This document shows positions 8,422 to 19,543 of a stretch of 64,000 nucleotides of DNA, piece by piece. Position numbers and translations under genes: made by a program. The notes under the pieces were generated by a model. The model was given only the letters and a program-made list of their open reading frames with translations, had not been told where the DNA came from and searched no databases. The DNA lies in assembly GCF_004959855.1 (NCBI RefSeq), contig NZ_SPNT01000003.1, positions 372,001 through 436,000 of the forward strand, given 5' to 3'. Positions within the stretch are counted from its first letter, which is position 1; each line of letters opens with the position of its first letter. Source of the DNA: Nitratireductor sp. XY-223 (GTDB taxonomy: Bacteria > Pseudomonadota > Alphaproteobacteria > Rhizobiales > Rhizobiaceae).

Positions 8422-8808
8422 TCACCCGTCGGTACCGAAATAGGTGAGCCGTGTCAGGATCGTGTAGTCCGATTCTAGTGCCATAATGGCGACGAAAACC
8501 AGGATCGCTATCGGCGGCAGGAGAATGGCGTAGTTGAGTGCCGGCCGTTCCCATTTCATATGCATGAAGATCGCCATGATCAGCCCGGCCTTGGCAACCA
8601 TGAAAATCAGGATCAGCGTCCACCGCAGATAGCCCTGCAGCCCGATATAGTCGACGAAATAGGATGCGGCGCTCAATATGAACAGCCAACCCCAGACGAT
8701 GAAATAGACCTTGAGCGGGTGATGCTGGTGAAGGCTATCGTCGTCCTCGAAGTCAGCCTGCTGCGCGGCGTCGTTCAATGTTTCATCGTAGGTTTCCGTG
8801 CGTTCCAT
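8422..8808 (-). CDS. Cytochrome c oxidase subunit IV family protein
   Basis: A 128-residue protein with three membrane segments. VYFIVWGWLFILSAASYFVD, LILIFMVAKAGLIMAIFMHM and ILLPPIAILVFVAIMALES match the CyoD/CtaF-type prokaryotic subunit IV. The N-terminus is acidic and His-containing (DDDSLHQHHPLK). It is the last gene of the oxidase operon; the stop of the upstream subunit III gene (TGA) is part of its ribosome site (GAGGAAATCTC before ATG 8808). It likely stabilises the oxidase complex rather than taking part in catalysis. Confidence 0.88.
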   Translation of the reverse strand: MERTETYDETLNDAAQQADFEDDDSLHQHHPLKVYFIVWGWLFILSAASYFVDYIGLQGYLRWTLILIFMVAKAGLIMAIFMHMKWERPALNYAILLPPIAILVFVAIMALESDYTILTRLTYFGTDG

Positions 8809-8817
8809 GAGATTTCC

Positions 8818-9540
8818 TCACCAAAGATAGAAAAACGCGAAGATGAAGACCCAGACCAGGTCGACGAAGTGCCAGTAGAGCCCCATCACCTCGACGCTCT
8901 CATACTGGCCGCGCCGACTGGTGAAAAAGCCGCGTCGCCCGACATCGTAGTCGCCGCGCCAGACCTTACGGGCCACAATCAGCAGGAATATGACGCCAAG
9001 GGTCACGTGGGTTCCGTGGAACCCGGTGATCATGAAGAAGGACGCGCCGAACTGCGATGCACCCCACGGGTTGCCCCACGGCCGCACGCCTTCCGAGATC
9101 AGCTTGGTCCACTCGAAGGCCTGCATCCCGACGAATGTGGCGCCGAGAAAGGCCGTCACAAGCAGGAACAACACGGTCATCTTGCGGTTTTTGCGGTAGC
9201 CGTAATTCACCGCCATCACCATTGTGCCGCTGCTGGAGATGAGCACGAATGTCATGATGGCGATCAGCAAGAGCGGGAAGTTGATGCCGCCGACATGCAG
9301 CGCGAACACCTCGCTGGGGTTCGGCCAGGGTATGGCCGTCGACATGCGCGCCGTCATGTAGGACAGCAGGAATGTGCCGAAGACGAATGTGTCGCTCAAA
9401 AGGAAGATCCACATCATCGCCTTGTGCCAGGATGCGGTCTTGAAGGAGCGTTGGTCCGACGACCAGTCCGAGACAATGCCGTCCCAGCCCGGTTTGAGCT
9501 GCGGTTGGGTTACGGTCGATTGGTCCGTGCTTTGCGCCAT
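8818..9540 (-). CDS. Cytochrome c oxidase subunit III
   Basis: A 240-residue protein with about five to seven membrane segments. It has the subunit III hallmarks KAMMWIFLLSDTFVFGTFLL, MAVNYGYRKNRK, MQAFEWTKLI, FFMITGFHGTHVTLGVIFLL and YWHFVDLVWVFIFAFFYLW. The Gly-x-His-x-x-His segment and the terminal YWHFVDxVW are the strongest marks. The AGGAAGGA ribosome site fits ATG 9540 best (6 nt); ATG 9546 is possible. It is the second of two adjacent subunit III homologues, the arrangement known from the Bradyrhizobium coxMNOP alternative oxidase, with a subunit IV gene after it. Confidence 0.9.
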   Translation of the reverse strand: MAQSTDQSTVTQPQLKPGWDGIVSDWSSDQRSFKTASWHKAMMWIFLLSDTFVFGTFLLSYMTARMSTAIPWPNPSEVFALHVGGINFPLLLIAIMTFVLISSSGTMVMAVNYGYRKNRKMTVLFLLVTAFLGATFVGMQAFEWTKLISEGVRPWGNPWGASQFGASFFMITGFHGTHVTLGVIFLLIVARKVWRGDYDVGRRGFFTSRRGQYESVEVMGLYWHFVDLVWVFIFAFFYLW

Positions 9541-9552
9541 GCTCATTCCTTC

Positions 9553-10257
9553 CTAGACAAGCAATTGTCGGCAGATATCGGCGAATTCGTTCAGCCAGCC
9601 GGCCAGAAGCGCGACGATGATGACCCAGACAAGGAGCATGAAGTGCCAATAGGTCGCACACAGTTCGGTACCGGTGCGAAGACGCTCCGTCACTTCGCCG
9701 CCCGCCGACTGAACCGCCGTGCGGGCGAGGGCGATCAGGCCGCCGATCATATGCAGCCCGTGTACCCCGGTGATTAGCACGAAGAAGCTGTAGGCCGGGT
9801 TCGAGGTCGCGAAATAGCCGAGCTCGGCGAGCGCGCGCCAGGCAAGCACCTGGCCGACGAGAAAGATCACCGCGGCCGCGGCGCCGGCAAGCAGGTCCTG
9901 ACGCAGGGCCTGAAGGCGTCCCCGCCGCGCCGCGACGACCGCCATCTGAAGCGCGATACTGCTCAGCACAAGTGCGCCGGTGTTGAACCAGACGATGCGC
10001 GGCATGGCGAGCGTGCGCCAGTCGGGAAACTCCATGCGCATGAAATAGGCGCTGAAGAACAGGGCGAACAAGGCGCCGACCACCGCGAGAAAAACACCGA
10101 GGCCGACCTTCGAGGCCGGCTGATTGATTGCCTCTGTCCCGGGCGCAAGGCCCGCATTCCCGGTCTCCAGCCAGGGCTTGGAGAACAGCCGCTGGCGCGA
10201 CAGCCACCAGCCGGCGATCGCCACGACAATGGCCAGGAAGATCAGGGCAGCGATCAT
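9553..10257 (-). CDS. Second cytochrome c oxidase subunit III homologue
   Basis: A 234-residue membrane protein with the subunit III pattern GVFLAVVGALFALFFSAYFM, LGYFATSNPAYSFFVLITGVHGLHMIGGLIAL and CATYWHFMLLVWVIIVALLA. It is more divergent than its neighbour: the terminal motif is YWHFMLLVW. ATG 10257 overlaps the subunit I stop as ATGA and is preferred over the upstream ATG 10293, which would lie inside subunit I. The two subunit III proteins may both be present in one complex or may replace each other; the sequence does not say which. Confidence 0.85.
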   Translation of the reverse strand: MIAALIFLAIVVAIAGWWLSRQRLFSKPWLETGNAGLAPGTEAINQPASKVGLGVFLAVVGALFALFFSAYFMRMEFPDWRTLAMPRIVWFNTGALVLSSIALQMAVVAARRGRLQALRQDLLAGAAAAVIFLVGQVLAWRALAELGYFATSNPAYSFFVLITGVHGLHMIGGLIALARTAVQSAGGEVTERLRTGTELCATYWHFMLLVWVIIVALLAGWLNEFADICRQLLV

Positions 10258-12035
10258 GAAGCGGCCTCGCTTGCCGGTGCTTTTTGCGGCCATGGATCGT
10301 TCTGCGCCAGGTAGTCGTCAGGCGCGTCCGGGACGCTGTAGTCATAGGCCCAGCGGTAGACGATCGGCAGGTCCTTGCCGAAATTGCCGTGTATCGGCGG
10401 CGTCTCCGGCGTTTGCCACTCGAGCGTCGTCGCCCGCCACGGATTGCCGCCCGATTCCTTGCCGTAGCGCAGGCTCCAGAACAGGTTGAACATGAAGACC
10501 ACCTGGGCGAAACCGACGATCAGCGCGGCCACGGAGATAAATGCATTCAAGGAGTGCAGCGAATCGGTGACGAATGTCGCATCGCCGAGTTCGTGATAGC
10601 GGCGCGGTACACCGACAAGGCCGACATAGTGCATCGGGAAGAAGATCGCGTAGGCGCCGACAAAGGTGACCCAGAAGTGGAATTGGCCCATCGCCTCGTT
10701 GAGCATGCGCCCGGTCATCTTCGGATACCAGTGATAGATCGCCCCGAAGATCACCATGATCGGCGCGACGCCCATGACCATGTGGAAGTGGGCAACGACG
10801 AACATCGTATCCGACAGCGGCACGTCGACCACCACATTGCCGAGGAACAGGCCCGTCAGGCCGCCATTGACGAAGGTGACGATGAAGCCTATGGCAAACA
10901 GCATCGGCAGCGACAGGTGGATATCGCCGCGCCAAAGCGTCAGCACCCAGTTATAGACCTTGATGGCCGTCGGCACCGCGATGATCAGTGTCGTGGTGGC
11001 GAAGAAGAATCCGAAATACGGGTCCATGCCGCTGACATACATGTGGTGTGCCCAGACGATGAAGCTCAGCGCGCCGATGCCGACGATCGCCCACACCATC
11101 ATGCGATAGCCGAAAATGTTCTTGCGCGCGTGGGTGCTGATCAGGTCGGAGACGATGCCGAAGGCCGGCAGCGCCACGATGTAGACTTCCGGATGGCCGA
11201 AGAACCAGAACAGGTGCTGGAAAAGAATCGGGCTGCCGCCGCCATATTCAAGCTGTTCGCCAAATTCGACGAGGGCCGGCATGAAGAAGCTGGTGCCGAG
11301 CAGACGGTCGAACAGCATCATGACGCAGGCAACGAATAGGGCAGGGAAGGCGAGCAGCGCCATGACCGTGGCGGTAAAGATGCCCCAGACCGTTAGCGGC
11401 ATGCGCATGAGGGTCATGCCGCGCGTGCGGGCCTGCAGCACGGTGACCACGTAGTTCAAGCCGCCCATGGTGAAGCCGACGATGAACAGCATCAGCGATG
11501 CGAGCATCAGGAGGATGCCGGCCTGCTGGCCGCCCGGGGTTCCGGAGGTGATTGCCTGTGGCGGATAGAGCGTCCAGCCGGCGCCGGTCGGCCCGCCGGG
11601 CGCAAAGAAGCTGGCGACGAGAACCAGCACGGCCAGCAGGTAGACCCAGAAACTGAGCATGTTGACGTAAGGGAACACCATGTCCCGCGCGCCGACCATC
11701 AGCGGAATGAGATAGTTGCCGAAGCCGCCGAGAAACAGTGCTGTCAGCAGATAGACCACCATGATCATGCCGTGCATGGTGATGAACTGGTAATAGGCCT
11801 CGGGCGTAATGAAATCGAAGGTGCCCGGAAATCCGAGCTGCAGGCGGATCAGCCAGGACAGTACAAGCGCGACGAGCCCGATGGCGATCGCCGTGCCGGA
11901 ATACTGGATCGCGATGACCTTTGCATCCTGTGAGAAGACATATTTCGTCCACCAGCTCTTGGGGTGGTATAGCTCAACCTCGGGGACTTCCGCAGGCGGT
12001 ATATTGTCGACTGCTTGAGGCGTGGCGTCTGCCAT
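10254..12035 (-). CDS. ctaD: Cytochrome c oxidase subunit I (type A1 heme-copper oxidase)
   Basis: A 593-residue catalytic subunit with 12 core membrane segments. It has the type A1 glutamate motif FGHPEVYI, the D-channel pattern N-x10-D-x6-N (GNYLIPLMVGARDMVFPYVN), the CuB histidines in WAHHMY, the K-channel lysine in VPTAIKVYNW and heme ligands in HFHMVMGV. All catalytic positions look intact, so it should reduce O2 and pump protons. AAGGAGGG before ATG 12035 is a strong ribosome site. The order subunit II-I-III-III-IV differs from the main aa3 locus of most alphaproteobacteria, which places ctaB and ctaG between II and III, so this is probably an alternative oxidase. No assembly genes (ctaB, cox11, sco) lie in the window. 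Confidence 0.95.
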   Translation of the reverse strand: MADATPQAVDNIPPAEVPEVELYHPKSWWTKYVFSQDAKVIAIQYSGTAIAIGLVALVLSWLIRLQLGFPGTFDFITPEAYYQFITMHGMIMVVYLLTALFLGGFGNYLIPLMVGARDMVFPYVNMLSFWVYLLAVLVLVASFFAPGGPTGAGWTLYPPQAITSGTPGGQQAGILLMLASLMLFIVGFTMGGLNYVVTVLQARTRGMTLMRMPLTVWGIFTATVMALLAFPALFVACVMMLFDRLLGTSFFMPALVEFGEQLEYGGGSPILFQHLFWFFGHPEVYIVALPAFGIVSDLISTHARKNIFGYRMMVWAIVGIGALSFIVWAHHMYVSGMDPYFGFFFATTTLIIAVPTAIKVYNWVLTLWRGDIHLSLPMLFAIGFIVTFVNGGLTGLFLGNVVVDVPLSDTMFVVAHFHMVMGVAPIMVIFGAIYHWYPKMTGRMLNEAMGQFHFWVTFVGAYAIFFPMHYVGLVGVPRRYHELGDATFVTDSLHSLNAFISVAALIVGFAQVVFMFNLFWSLRYGKESGGNPWRATTLEWQTPETPPIHGNFGKDLPIVYRWAYDYSVPDAPDDYLAQNDPWPQKAPASEAAS

Positions 12036-12116
12036 AGGTACCCTCCTTCAAATACGCATAGGGACGAGCTGTCGATCCCCATCGCTTCCCATTCGCAAAG
12101 GCGCGTCTGCGGCCGG

Positions 12117-12944
12117 CTACTCCTCCAGCCTTGCCGCGGCGCTTAGTTTCGTCGGTGACGAAAGCTGTGCGAATGTCGACTGCTCCTGCAGCCACTCCTG
12201 ATAATCCTCTTCGGTGTCGATGACGACGAAGCCTCGCATATGCGGATGACCGACGCCGCACAGTTCAGCGCACAGGATCTCGAATTCGCCCGTGCGTGTC
12301 GGCGTGAACCAGAAATAGGTCACCATGCCGGGCAGCATGTCCATCTTGGCGCGGAACTCCGGAACGTAGAAATCGTGCAGCACGTCGGCGGAACGCAGCA
12401 GGACTTTTACCGGCTTGCCGATCGGCAGATGCAGGTCGTCCGCCTCGATGATGATATCGTCCTGGCCGGCCGCGTCGCTTCTGTTGACGCCGAGGGGATT
12501 GTCGGCATCGATGAGCCGGTTATCCGAAAGGCCAAGTTTCCCGTCGGCGCCGGGCAGCCGGAAGTTCCAGCTCCACTGTTGTGCAAGTACCTCGATCTCC
12601 GTTGCCTCGTCGGGCACGCTGACGAACTGCGCCCAGACGATGAGGCCGGGCGCCAGCATTGCCGCGACGCCGAGGCCCGTCACGATCGTCAGGGCCCATT
12701 CCAGCTTGTTGTTCTCGGGTTCGTAGGCGGCCTTGCGGCCTTCCTTGTGTCGAAAGCGCAGCACGCAATAGGCCATGAATAAGATGACGAGCGTGAAAAC
12801 GACGCCGGTGATCCAGAACGTGATGATCAGGGTGTCGTCGATATAGCCCCAGTTGGACGCAATCGGCGTCCACCACCACGGGCTGAGCACATGGAACATG
12901 ATCGACCCGACGACAACGACGACGAGTATCAGCGCGATGGCCAT
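12117..12944 (-). CDS. ctaC: Cytochrome c oxidase subunit II (CuA protein)
   Basis: A 275-residue protein with two N-terminal membrane segments (about residues 1-25 and 42-68) and a periplasmic cupredoxin domain. The CuA site is complete: CAELCGVGHPHM gives C-x3-C-x3-H-x2-M, and the upstream histidine is in VLHDFYVPEF. QWSWNFRLPG supplies the aromatic electron-entry region. There is no fused cytochrome c domain, so a separate cytochrome c must donate electrons. GGGGAGGAGG at 12949-12958 fixes the start at ATG 12944 rather than 12971. First gene of the operon. Confidence 0.94.
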   Translation of the reverse strand: MAIALILVVVVVGSIMFHVLSPWWWTPIASNWGYIDDTLIITFWITGVVFTLVILFMAYCVLRFRHKEGRKAAYEPENNKLEWALTIVTGLGVAAMLAPGLIVWAQFVSVPDEATEIEVLAQQWSWNFRLPGADGKLGLSDNRLIDADNPLGVNRSDAAGQDDIIIEADDLHLPIGKPVKVLLRSADVLHDFYVPEFRAKMDMLPGMVTYFWFTPTRTGEFEILCAELCGVGHPHMRGFVVIDTEEDYQEWLQEQSTFAQLSSPTKLSAAARLEE

Positions 12945-13319
12945 ATTGCCTCCTCCCCACGGCATCAGCATCGCCGCAATTTGAGGGCCTCTTCGCTAAG
13001 TGCGGCATATTAGCACAGAGTTTCGCGGAAAGACTAGATTGTGCGTGCGATTGACATTTGATCACCGGAAATATGAACCCGGTTAAGTTTTAAGACTTTG
13101 AAAATATGAACTAAATTCAGTTTAGTGTTGTTTTCGTAACCGTCAAGACAGCGGCGAAAAATAGTTCGCTGGCTAGGTAATGGGGCGTGGGTTATCCACA
13201 TCGAAGAGCGCGGGGCGGAGAGATTCGCATGCCCGGCAGACGCGGCCGGAGAGCTTCAATGTGCCCAGCAACCGGCACGCGCTGATTCAACCTTTGCGGG
13301 AGACGGATTGTCGGAGGTC
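12945..13319. promoter_or_regulatory. Upstream region of the oxidase operon
   Basis: No gene is seen. The stretch 13060-13135 is AT-rich and is the likely promoter zone of the minus-strand oxidase operon. It holds an inverted repeat ACTAAA (13110-13115) / TTTAGT (13121-13126) with a 5-nt spacer, a candidate operator. No FNR box (TTGAT-N4-ATCAA) was found by eye. The part from 13180 to 13319 is GC-rich and lies downstream of deoD. Confidence 0.4.
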
Positions 13320-14027
13320 TTACTGCGTTGCGACCGTGAGCGCCATCTCAACCATCGTGTCGAGGGTGGACTGGCGGTCCTCCGGTTCCATCTCCTCACC
13401 GGTCACCAGACAGTCCGATACCGTGCAGATGGCCAGCGCCCGCGCGCCGTAGCGGGCGGCCAGCGTGTAGAGCGTCGACGCCTCCATCTCGACGGCAAGA
13501 ACGCCGTGCCTGGCGAGGGTCGCATAGGAATTTGCCGGATCCTCGAGATAGAACGTGTCGGAGGACACCAGCCCGCCCACATGATATTCCAGCATCTGGG
13601 CAATGGCATAGTCGTCGGCCGCTTTCAGCAGTTCGAAATCCGCCGCCGGCGCGAAGGTATAGGGCGCGAACACCGGGGTGTTTTTGGCGCTGTCGGTGGA
13701 TGCCGCGGACCCCAGTATAATGTCGCGCACCTTGACCTTGGTCGTCAGGCCGCCGCAGGTGCCGACCCTGACGAGCGTCTTGGCCTCATAGACATTGAGT
13801 AGCTCATGCACATAGATGGCGGTCGATGGCTGACCCATGCCGGTCGCCTGGACGCTGACGGGCGTGCCCTGCCATTTGCCGGTGAAGCCGAGGCAGTTGC
13901 GCACGCCATTGACCTGGCGCGGGCTTTCGAAAAAGTTCTCGGCGATCCACTGCGCCCGCAGCGGATCGCCCGGCAGCAGGACGATCTCGGCATAGTCGCC
14001 TTTCTGGGCCTCAATATGCGGTGTCAT
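13320..14027 (-). CDS. deoD: Purine-nucleoside phosphorylase, DeoD type
   Basis: A 235-residue hexameric-type phosphorylase splitting purine (deoxy)nucleosides with phosphate into base and (deoxy)ribose 1-phosphate. Visible motifs are VLLPGDPLRAQWIAENF (phosphate-binding Gly-Asp-Pro near the N-terminus), TGMGQPSTAIYVHEL, RVGTCGGL (phosphate Arg), AVEMEASTLYTLA (ribose-binding Met-Glu-Ala) and CTVSDCLVTGEEM with the catalytic Asp. Length matches the E. coli enzyme (239). GAGGGGAG precedes the ATG. It follows thiC by 126 bp on the same strand with a GC hairpin between, so it may be separately expressed. Confidence 0.95.
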   Translation of the reverse strand: MTPHIEAQKGDYAEIVLLPGDPLRAQWIAENFFESPRQVNGVRNCLGFTGKWQGTPVSVQATGMGQPSTAIYVHELLNVYEAKTLVRVGTCGGLTTKVKVRDIILGSAASTDSAKNTPVFAPYTFAPAADFELLKAADDYAIAQMLEYHVGGLVSSDTFYLEDPANSYATLARHGVLAVEMEASTLYTLAARYGARALAICTVSDCLVTGEEMEPEDRQSTLDTMVEMALTVATQ

Positions 14028-14121
14028 GGCGTGCTCCCCTCAAAGCGTCCACCCGCGACTATAACCGCTGCGGCGTGCTGCGTTCAAATCGTCCCGCTGA
14101 GCGCAACACGCCGCGATGCAT

Positions 14122-14142
14122 CCGGCCCGGCCGGCGGGCCGG
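14122..14142. terminator. GC-rich hairpin between thiC and deoD
   Basis: CCGGCCCG (14122-14129) pairs perfectly with CGGGCCGG (14135-14142) around a 5-nt loop, 11 nt after the thiC stop. There is no T-run, so it may attenuate or stabilise the transcript rather than end it. Confidence 0.35.
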
Positions 14143-14153
14143 CACCGACCGCG

Positions 14154-16147
<1,994 letters not shown>

Positions 16148-16290
16148 TCAAGGCCCCTATTAAGATCGCTGTGCCGCGGGCCTGTCAAGGCGCAGATCTG
16201 TCTTGTTCCAAGGAAGCCGTCACGCAGCCTCCCGTATTTTGCCGTTGCCATGTTTTGCGGCTAGGCTCGAATAAAAAGCCGGGGGACAAA

Positions 16291-19200
16291 ATGCTGACAA
16301 GACCATTTCGTGCGGCTTTGCCGCTCTTGATTGCCTTTCTGCTTGTGGCAAAACCGATTGCTGCGGCCGAATTACTGGCTCTCACACTGGATTTTGCCGC
16401 ATTGGAAGAGGGAGTGCCGGGGACGGCCGGTTATGCGTCGGTTTGGCTTGATGCCGATGAAGAAGCGGAATTTTACGACGAACGGGATTGGACCCTCTCG
16501 GTCGGATCGCAGGTTCTGATAGGCACATCCATGCTCAACGACCGTGGTCTGGTTCATATTCGCCTGTTCGATCCGCGCTTGGCCTGGCCCCGGGAGGGCG
16601 AAAAGCGCGAACACGATGCGACGCTTTCCTATCGGGATCGGGTCGTTGCGACCGCGAAGGCCACCGGTCCCGCAAACGGCATAGCAACGCTCGGTGGCGG
16701 AATAACGGCCTCGGACCTTGGCGATGCAACACTGACGGAACGGTTCGAAGCCGGTTATTTTGATGCCACGAGCGAAAACCAACGCATCTGGTTCTCGGGC
16801 CTTTCCGGGGAAAGCAACTGGTTCGAACTTGGCCTGATTGCCCACAGGCGCAATGCGTTTCGCGAGGCGGCCTATTTCTTTGCCCGCGCAGCCGATGCCG
16901 ATCCAGCCGACGGGTTGGCGGCCGCGTGGCTGGCAAGGACGCTTCACGACACGGGCCGGTTCGAAGCGGATCTGCTTCTTGCTGTCGAGGCTGACCTTCA
17001 ACGGCGCCTGTCCGATCTCGAAACCCGCGGCGCAAGGGCGGCCGCTGCCTTCGGCGAAGCGCAGCAGCGCGCCACCGAGCGGGAACGCGAATTGCAGGCG
17101 GAATTTGCCGGTATCCAGGATCAACTCGCGGCGCTGCCCGACCGGTCCGAGACAAATCCGGACGCTGCCCGGCTGGCTGAGCGGCTCAAAGTCATCAACG
17201 CTGAGATCCGGGCACTCGGCGAAAGCCTGAATGAAGAAATCGCCGGCATCGAACGGACCACGCCATTCATGACCCGGATGCTGTTTGAAACTCAGTTGAT
17301 GCTCGCCCGTATTGCTGCCGGACAAACTGATATGAATACCGGAAAGACGGAGCGGGATTGGGTGGAGGCGGCGCGCAGGACCGCCGAAGTGCCGTATGCG
17401 CAGGATTTCAATCCGGTCGGCGTGGACCGGTCCTTGAGGGCAAGAATACTGATCCGGCAAGCGGCACTGGCCAATCGCGAGGCGGAGGCGGAGCAGGCCG
17501 CACTGCAGGCGGATCCGGCCTATCGGGAACGGCTTGCCCGTCGCCAGCACCATGATGAGCAGCTATCGGCGCTGAATGTGATGAAATCGGAAGCAGAGGC
17601 AGCGGCTGCGGCCCTTCCTGAACGCCCGGACCTCATGAAACTGAGCGACGAAGCTGCCCGGCTCGCAGCACGGTTCGATACCGCCCAGACCGAGCATCAG
17701 GCCCGCCTTGAAGCACTTGATGTTGAGCGCAACGAGCTTCAGGCCGCCCGCGATGCGTTGGGCGGCAATCCATCGTCGGAAGCCATTGAGGGCTTCAACG
17801 CACGCCTCGACGCCTTCAACGCAAATGTCGATTTGGTGAACGCAAGGGTGCCCGAACTGCAGGCGATGGCGGATACGGCCAATGCGGCGGCAAATGCCTA
17901 CAACGAAGCCCTAAACCGCGCAAATGAAGAGGTTTATGCGCCCTACAACGACCTGGTCGCTGCTGCCAACGCCAACCTCGATGCGATCCGGGCGCTTTCC
18001 GAGGAACTTGCGGACCGCGAACCCCGTTACAAGGACCTCGTATTCGAAAGAGACGGCAGTCTCGCTCTCGCTCGGAGCGAACTCTACAGCCTGATGGGTG
18101 AGCGCCCGACTCCCGAGGGTGACAGCTTGATCGACGCGGTCGATACCGCGGTGTCGGTCCCGGATGGCGCGGAGAAAAGCGACGTGGGCACACCCTGGTG
18201 CGACAAAGTCGATTTCCGGTGCGATCAGTGTATCGGCCTTGGCGTTCTCGGCTGTACCTTTGCCGAATCGGATGCGCAGAGCGCCTGTTATTCAGGTGAA
18301 AGAGTGCTCTTCAGGAAACCGGCGCCGGGCGGCGGCATCATTGGCGGCTGCGGCGGAACGCTTCGGGTGGACCCCGGGACAAGGCGCTGGTCTGTGCAAT
18401 CGACGGAACGCAATCCCGGAAAGCGTTCCCGGGACGAAGAGGCGGCCGCCGACGACGTGATCGATGTGGCATCCGGGCTGCTTGACCCGTTTTTCGATCC
18501 CGCCGCCGGATGCGGCCTGGCTTCACCGGTTTCCGCGGGCGAAGCGGACGATGGCCTTGGCGCCTATCTGGACGAATTCGAGCAAATGCTTGCCGACAGG
18601 CGGGAGGAACGCAGGGCGGAGCGGCAACGGGCGGAACGGCTCGAGCAGATGCAGGACTATATCGATCTGCTCAGTCGGCACGCCGGCTCCACGAGCAGCG
18701 ATGATCTCGAGGCCCTTCGTGACCGGATCAGCGCCACGCCGGACCTGATGTCCGATCCGGATGCGGCGAGGGACGTCGCCGAGCAGCTTTCGAAAATCGC
18801 CCAGGAGGCCGTTGTCGCCGGCGCCGCATCGCTGGGAACGGAAAACGGCGCTGACGGTTGGCAGGACTGGGCCGAAAAAACCATGGAAATCGGCGAGAAG
18901 GTCAAGGCGATCACCGATGAACTCGGGATCAAGAGCGATACGGTCGACGAGATCAAGGGGTATGTCGACAGCGCCCGCGAGTTGCGTGACGCGATCAACG
19001 AGGCCAGAACCACCGGCAGCTCAGAAAAGCTGCGCGGCATATTCAAGGACAAGGTGATATCCGCACTCGGGCCGGTTGGCCAGGTGATCGATCTGCCGGC
19101 CGACATCATCAACTCCGGCCTCAACGTTGTCGAGCGGACCACCGGCCAGATTTCGAAACCGCTTGGACATATGAGTGACCTGATTGCCGGCACCGATCCG

Positions 19201-19419
19201 GATGCCGAGGCCAAGATGCTGGCTGCCGTCGAAGAACTGCAGAACACCAGCGCCAAGGACATCATCAAGGAAGTGGCGCTCGATCCGTTCGAGCGGAAAC
19301 TGCGCAGTCTTGTCGGCGACAGGGCGGTCGATGTGACGAAGGCGATCTACGAATATTTCACGAAAGAGGAAAAAGCAGAATCTGCTTCCTGTCCGGTTCC
19401 GCCGCTGGAATTCGGCTAA
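16291..19419 (+). CDS. Large secreted coiled-coil protein of unknown function
   Basis: A 1042-residue protein I do not recognise. ATG 16291 has GGGGGAC upstream and begins a signal peptide (MLTRPFRAALPLLIAFLLVA, cleaved near AAAEL); an earlier in-frame ATG has neither. An N-terminal beta-rich part (to ~165) is followed by a TPR-like pair (NWFELGLIAHRRNAFREAAY and the next helix). About residues 235-620 are Ala/Glu/Arg-rich helices predicted to be coiled coil. A cysteine cluster (WCDKVDFRCDQCIGLGVLGC, about 636-655) precedes a linker. Another charged helix (RREERRAERQRAERLEQM) leads to a mostly helical C-terminus. It looks like a periplasmic scaffold. Transcribed divergently from thiC; the DUF533 gene converges on it. 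Confidence 0.7.
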   Translation: MLTRPFRAALPLLIAFLLVAKPIAAAELLALTLDFAALEEGVPGTAGYASVWLDADEEAEFYDERDWTLSVGSQVLIGTSMLNDRGLVHIRLFDPRLAWPREGEKREHDATLSYRDRVVATAKATGPANGIATLGGGITASDLGDATLTERFEAGYFDATSENQRIWFSGLSGESNWFELGLIAHRRNAFREAAYFFARAADADPADGLAAAWLARTLHDTGRFEADLLLAVEADLQRRLSDLETRGARAAAAFGEAQQRATERERELQAEFAGIQDQLAALPDRSETNPDAARLAERLKVINAEIRALGESLNEEIAGIERTTPFMTRMLFETQLMLARIAAGQTDMNTGKTERDWVEAARRTAEVPYAQDFNPVGVDRSLRARILIRQAALANREAEAEQAALQADPAYRERLARRQHHDEQLSALNVMKSEAEAAAAALPERPDLMKLSDEAARLAARFDTAQTEHQARLEALDVERNELQAARDALGGNPSSEAIEGFNARLDAFNANVDLVNARVPELQAMADTANAAANAYNEALNRANEEVYAPYNDLVAAANANLDAIRALSEELADREPRYKDLVFERDGSLALARSELYSLMGERPTPEGDSLIDAVDTAVSVPDGAEKSDVGTPWCDKVDFRCDQCIGLGVLGCTFAESDAQSACYSGERVLFRKPAPGGGIIGGCGGTLRVDPGTRRWSVQSTERNPGKRSRDEEAAADDVIDVASGLLDPFFDPAAGCGLASPVSAGEADDGLGAYLDEFEQMLADRREERRAERQRAERLEQMQDYIDLLSRHAGSTSSDDLEALRDRISATPDLMSDPDAARDVAEQLSKIAQEAVVAGAASLGTENGADGWQDWAEKTMEIGEKVKAITDELGIKSDTVDEIKGYVDSARELRDAINEARTTGSSEKLRGIFKDKVISALGPVGQVIDLPADIINSGLNVVERTTGQISKPLGHMSDLIAGTDPDAEAKMLAAVEELQNTSAKDIIKEVALDPFERKLRSLVGDRAVDVTKAIYEYFTKEEKAESASCPVPPLEFG

Positions 19420-19461
19420 GGCGCCATTCGAGTCCGGCGCCGTGCAAATCAGGCCGCAATG

Positions 19462-19493
19462 AAAAAGGGGCGACCGGTCACAGCCGGCCGCCC
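19462..19493 (-). terminator. Intrinsic terminator after the DUF533 gene
   Basis: On the minus strand GGGCGGCCGG and CCGGTCGCCC pair over 10 bp (one G-U) around CTGTGA and run into TTTTT (plus-strand AAAAA at 19462-19466). It lies 51 nt after the DUF533 stop and also in the convergent gap after the large coiled-coil gene. Confidence 0.75.
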
Positions 19494-19543
19494 TGGCATC
19501 GGAAACCTCAAGCGGATGAGGGGAGTAGACCGACAATATGTGG

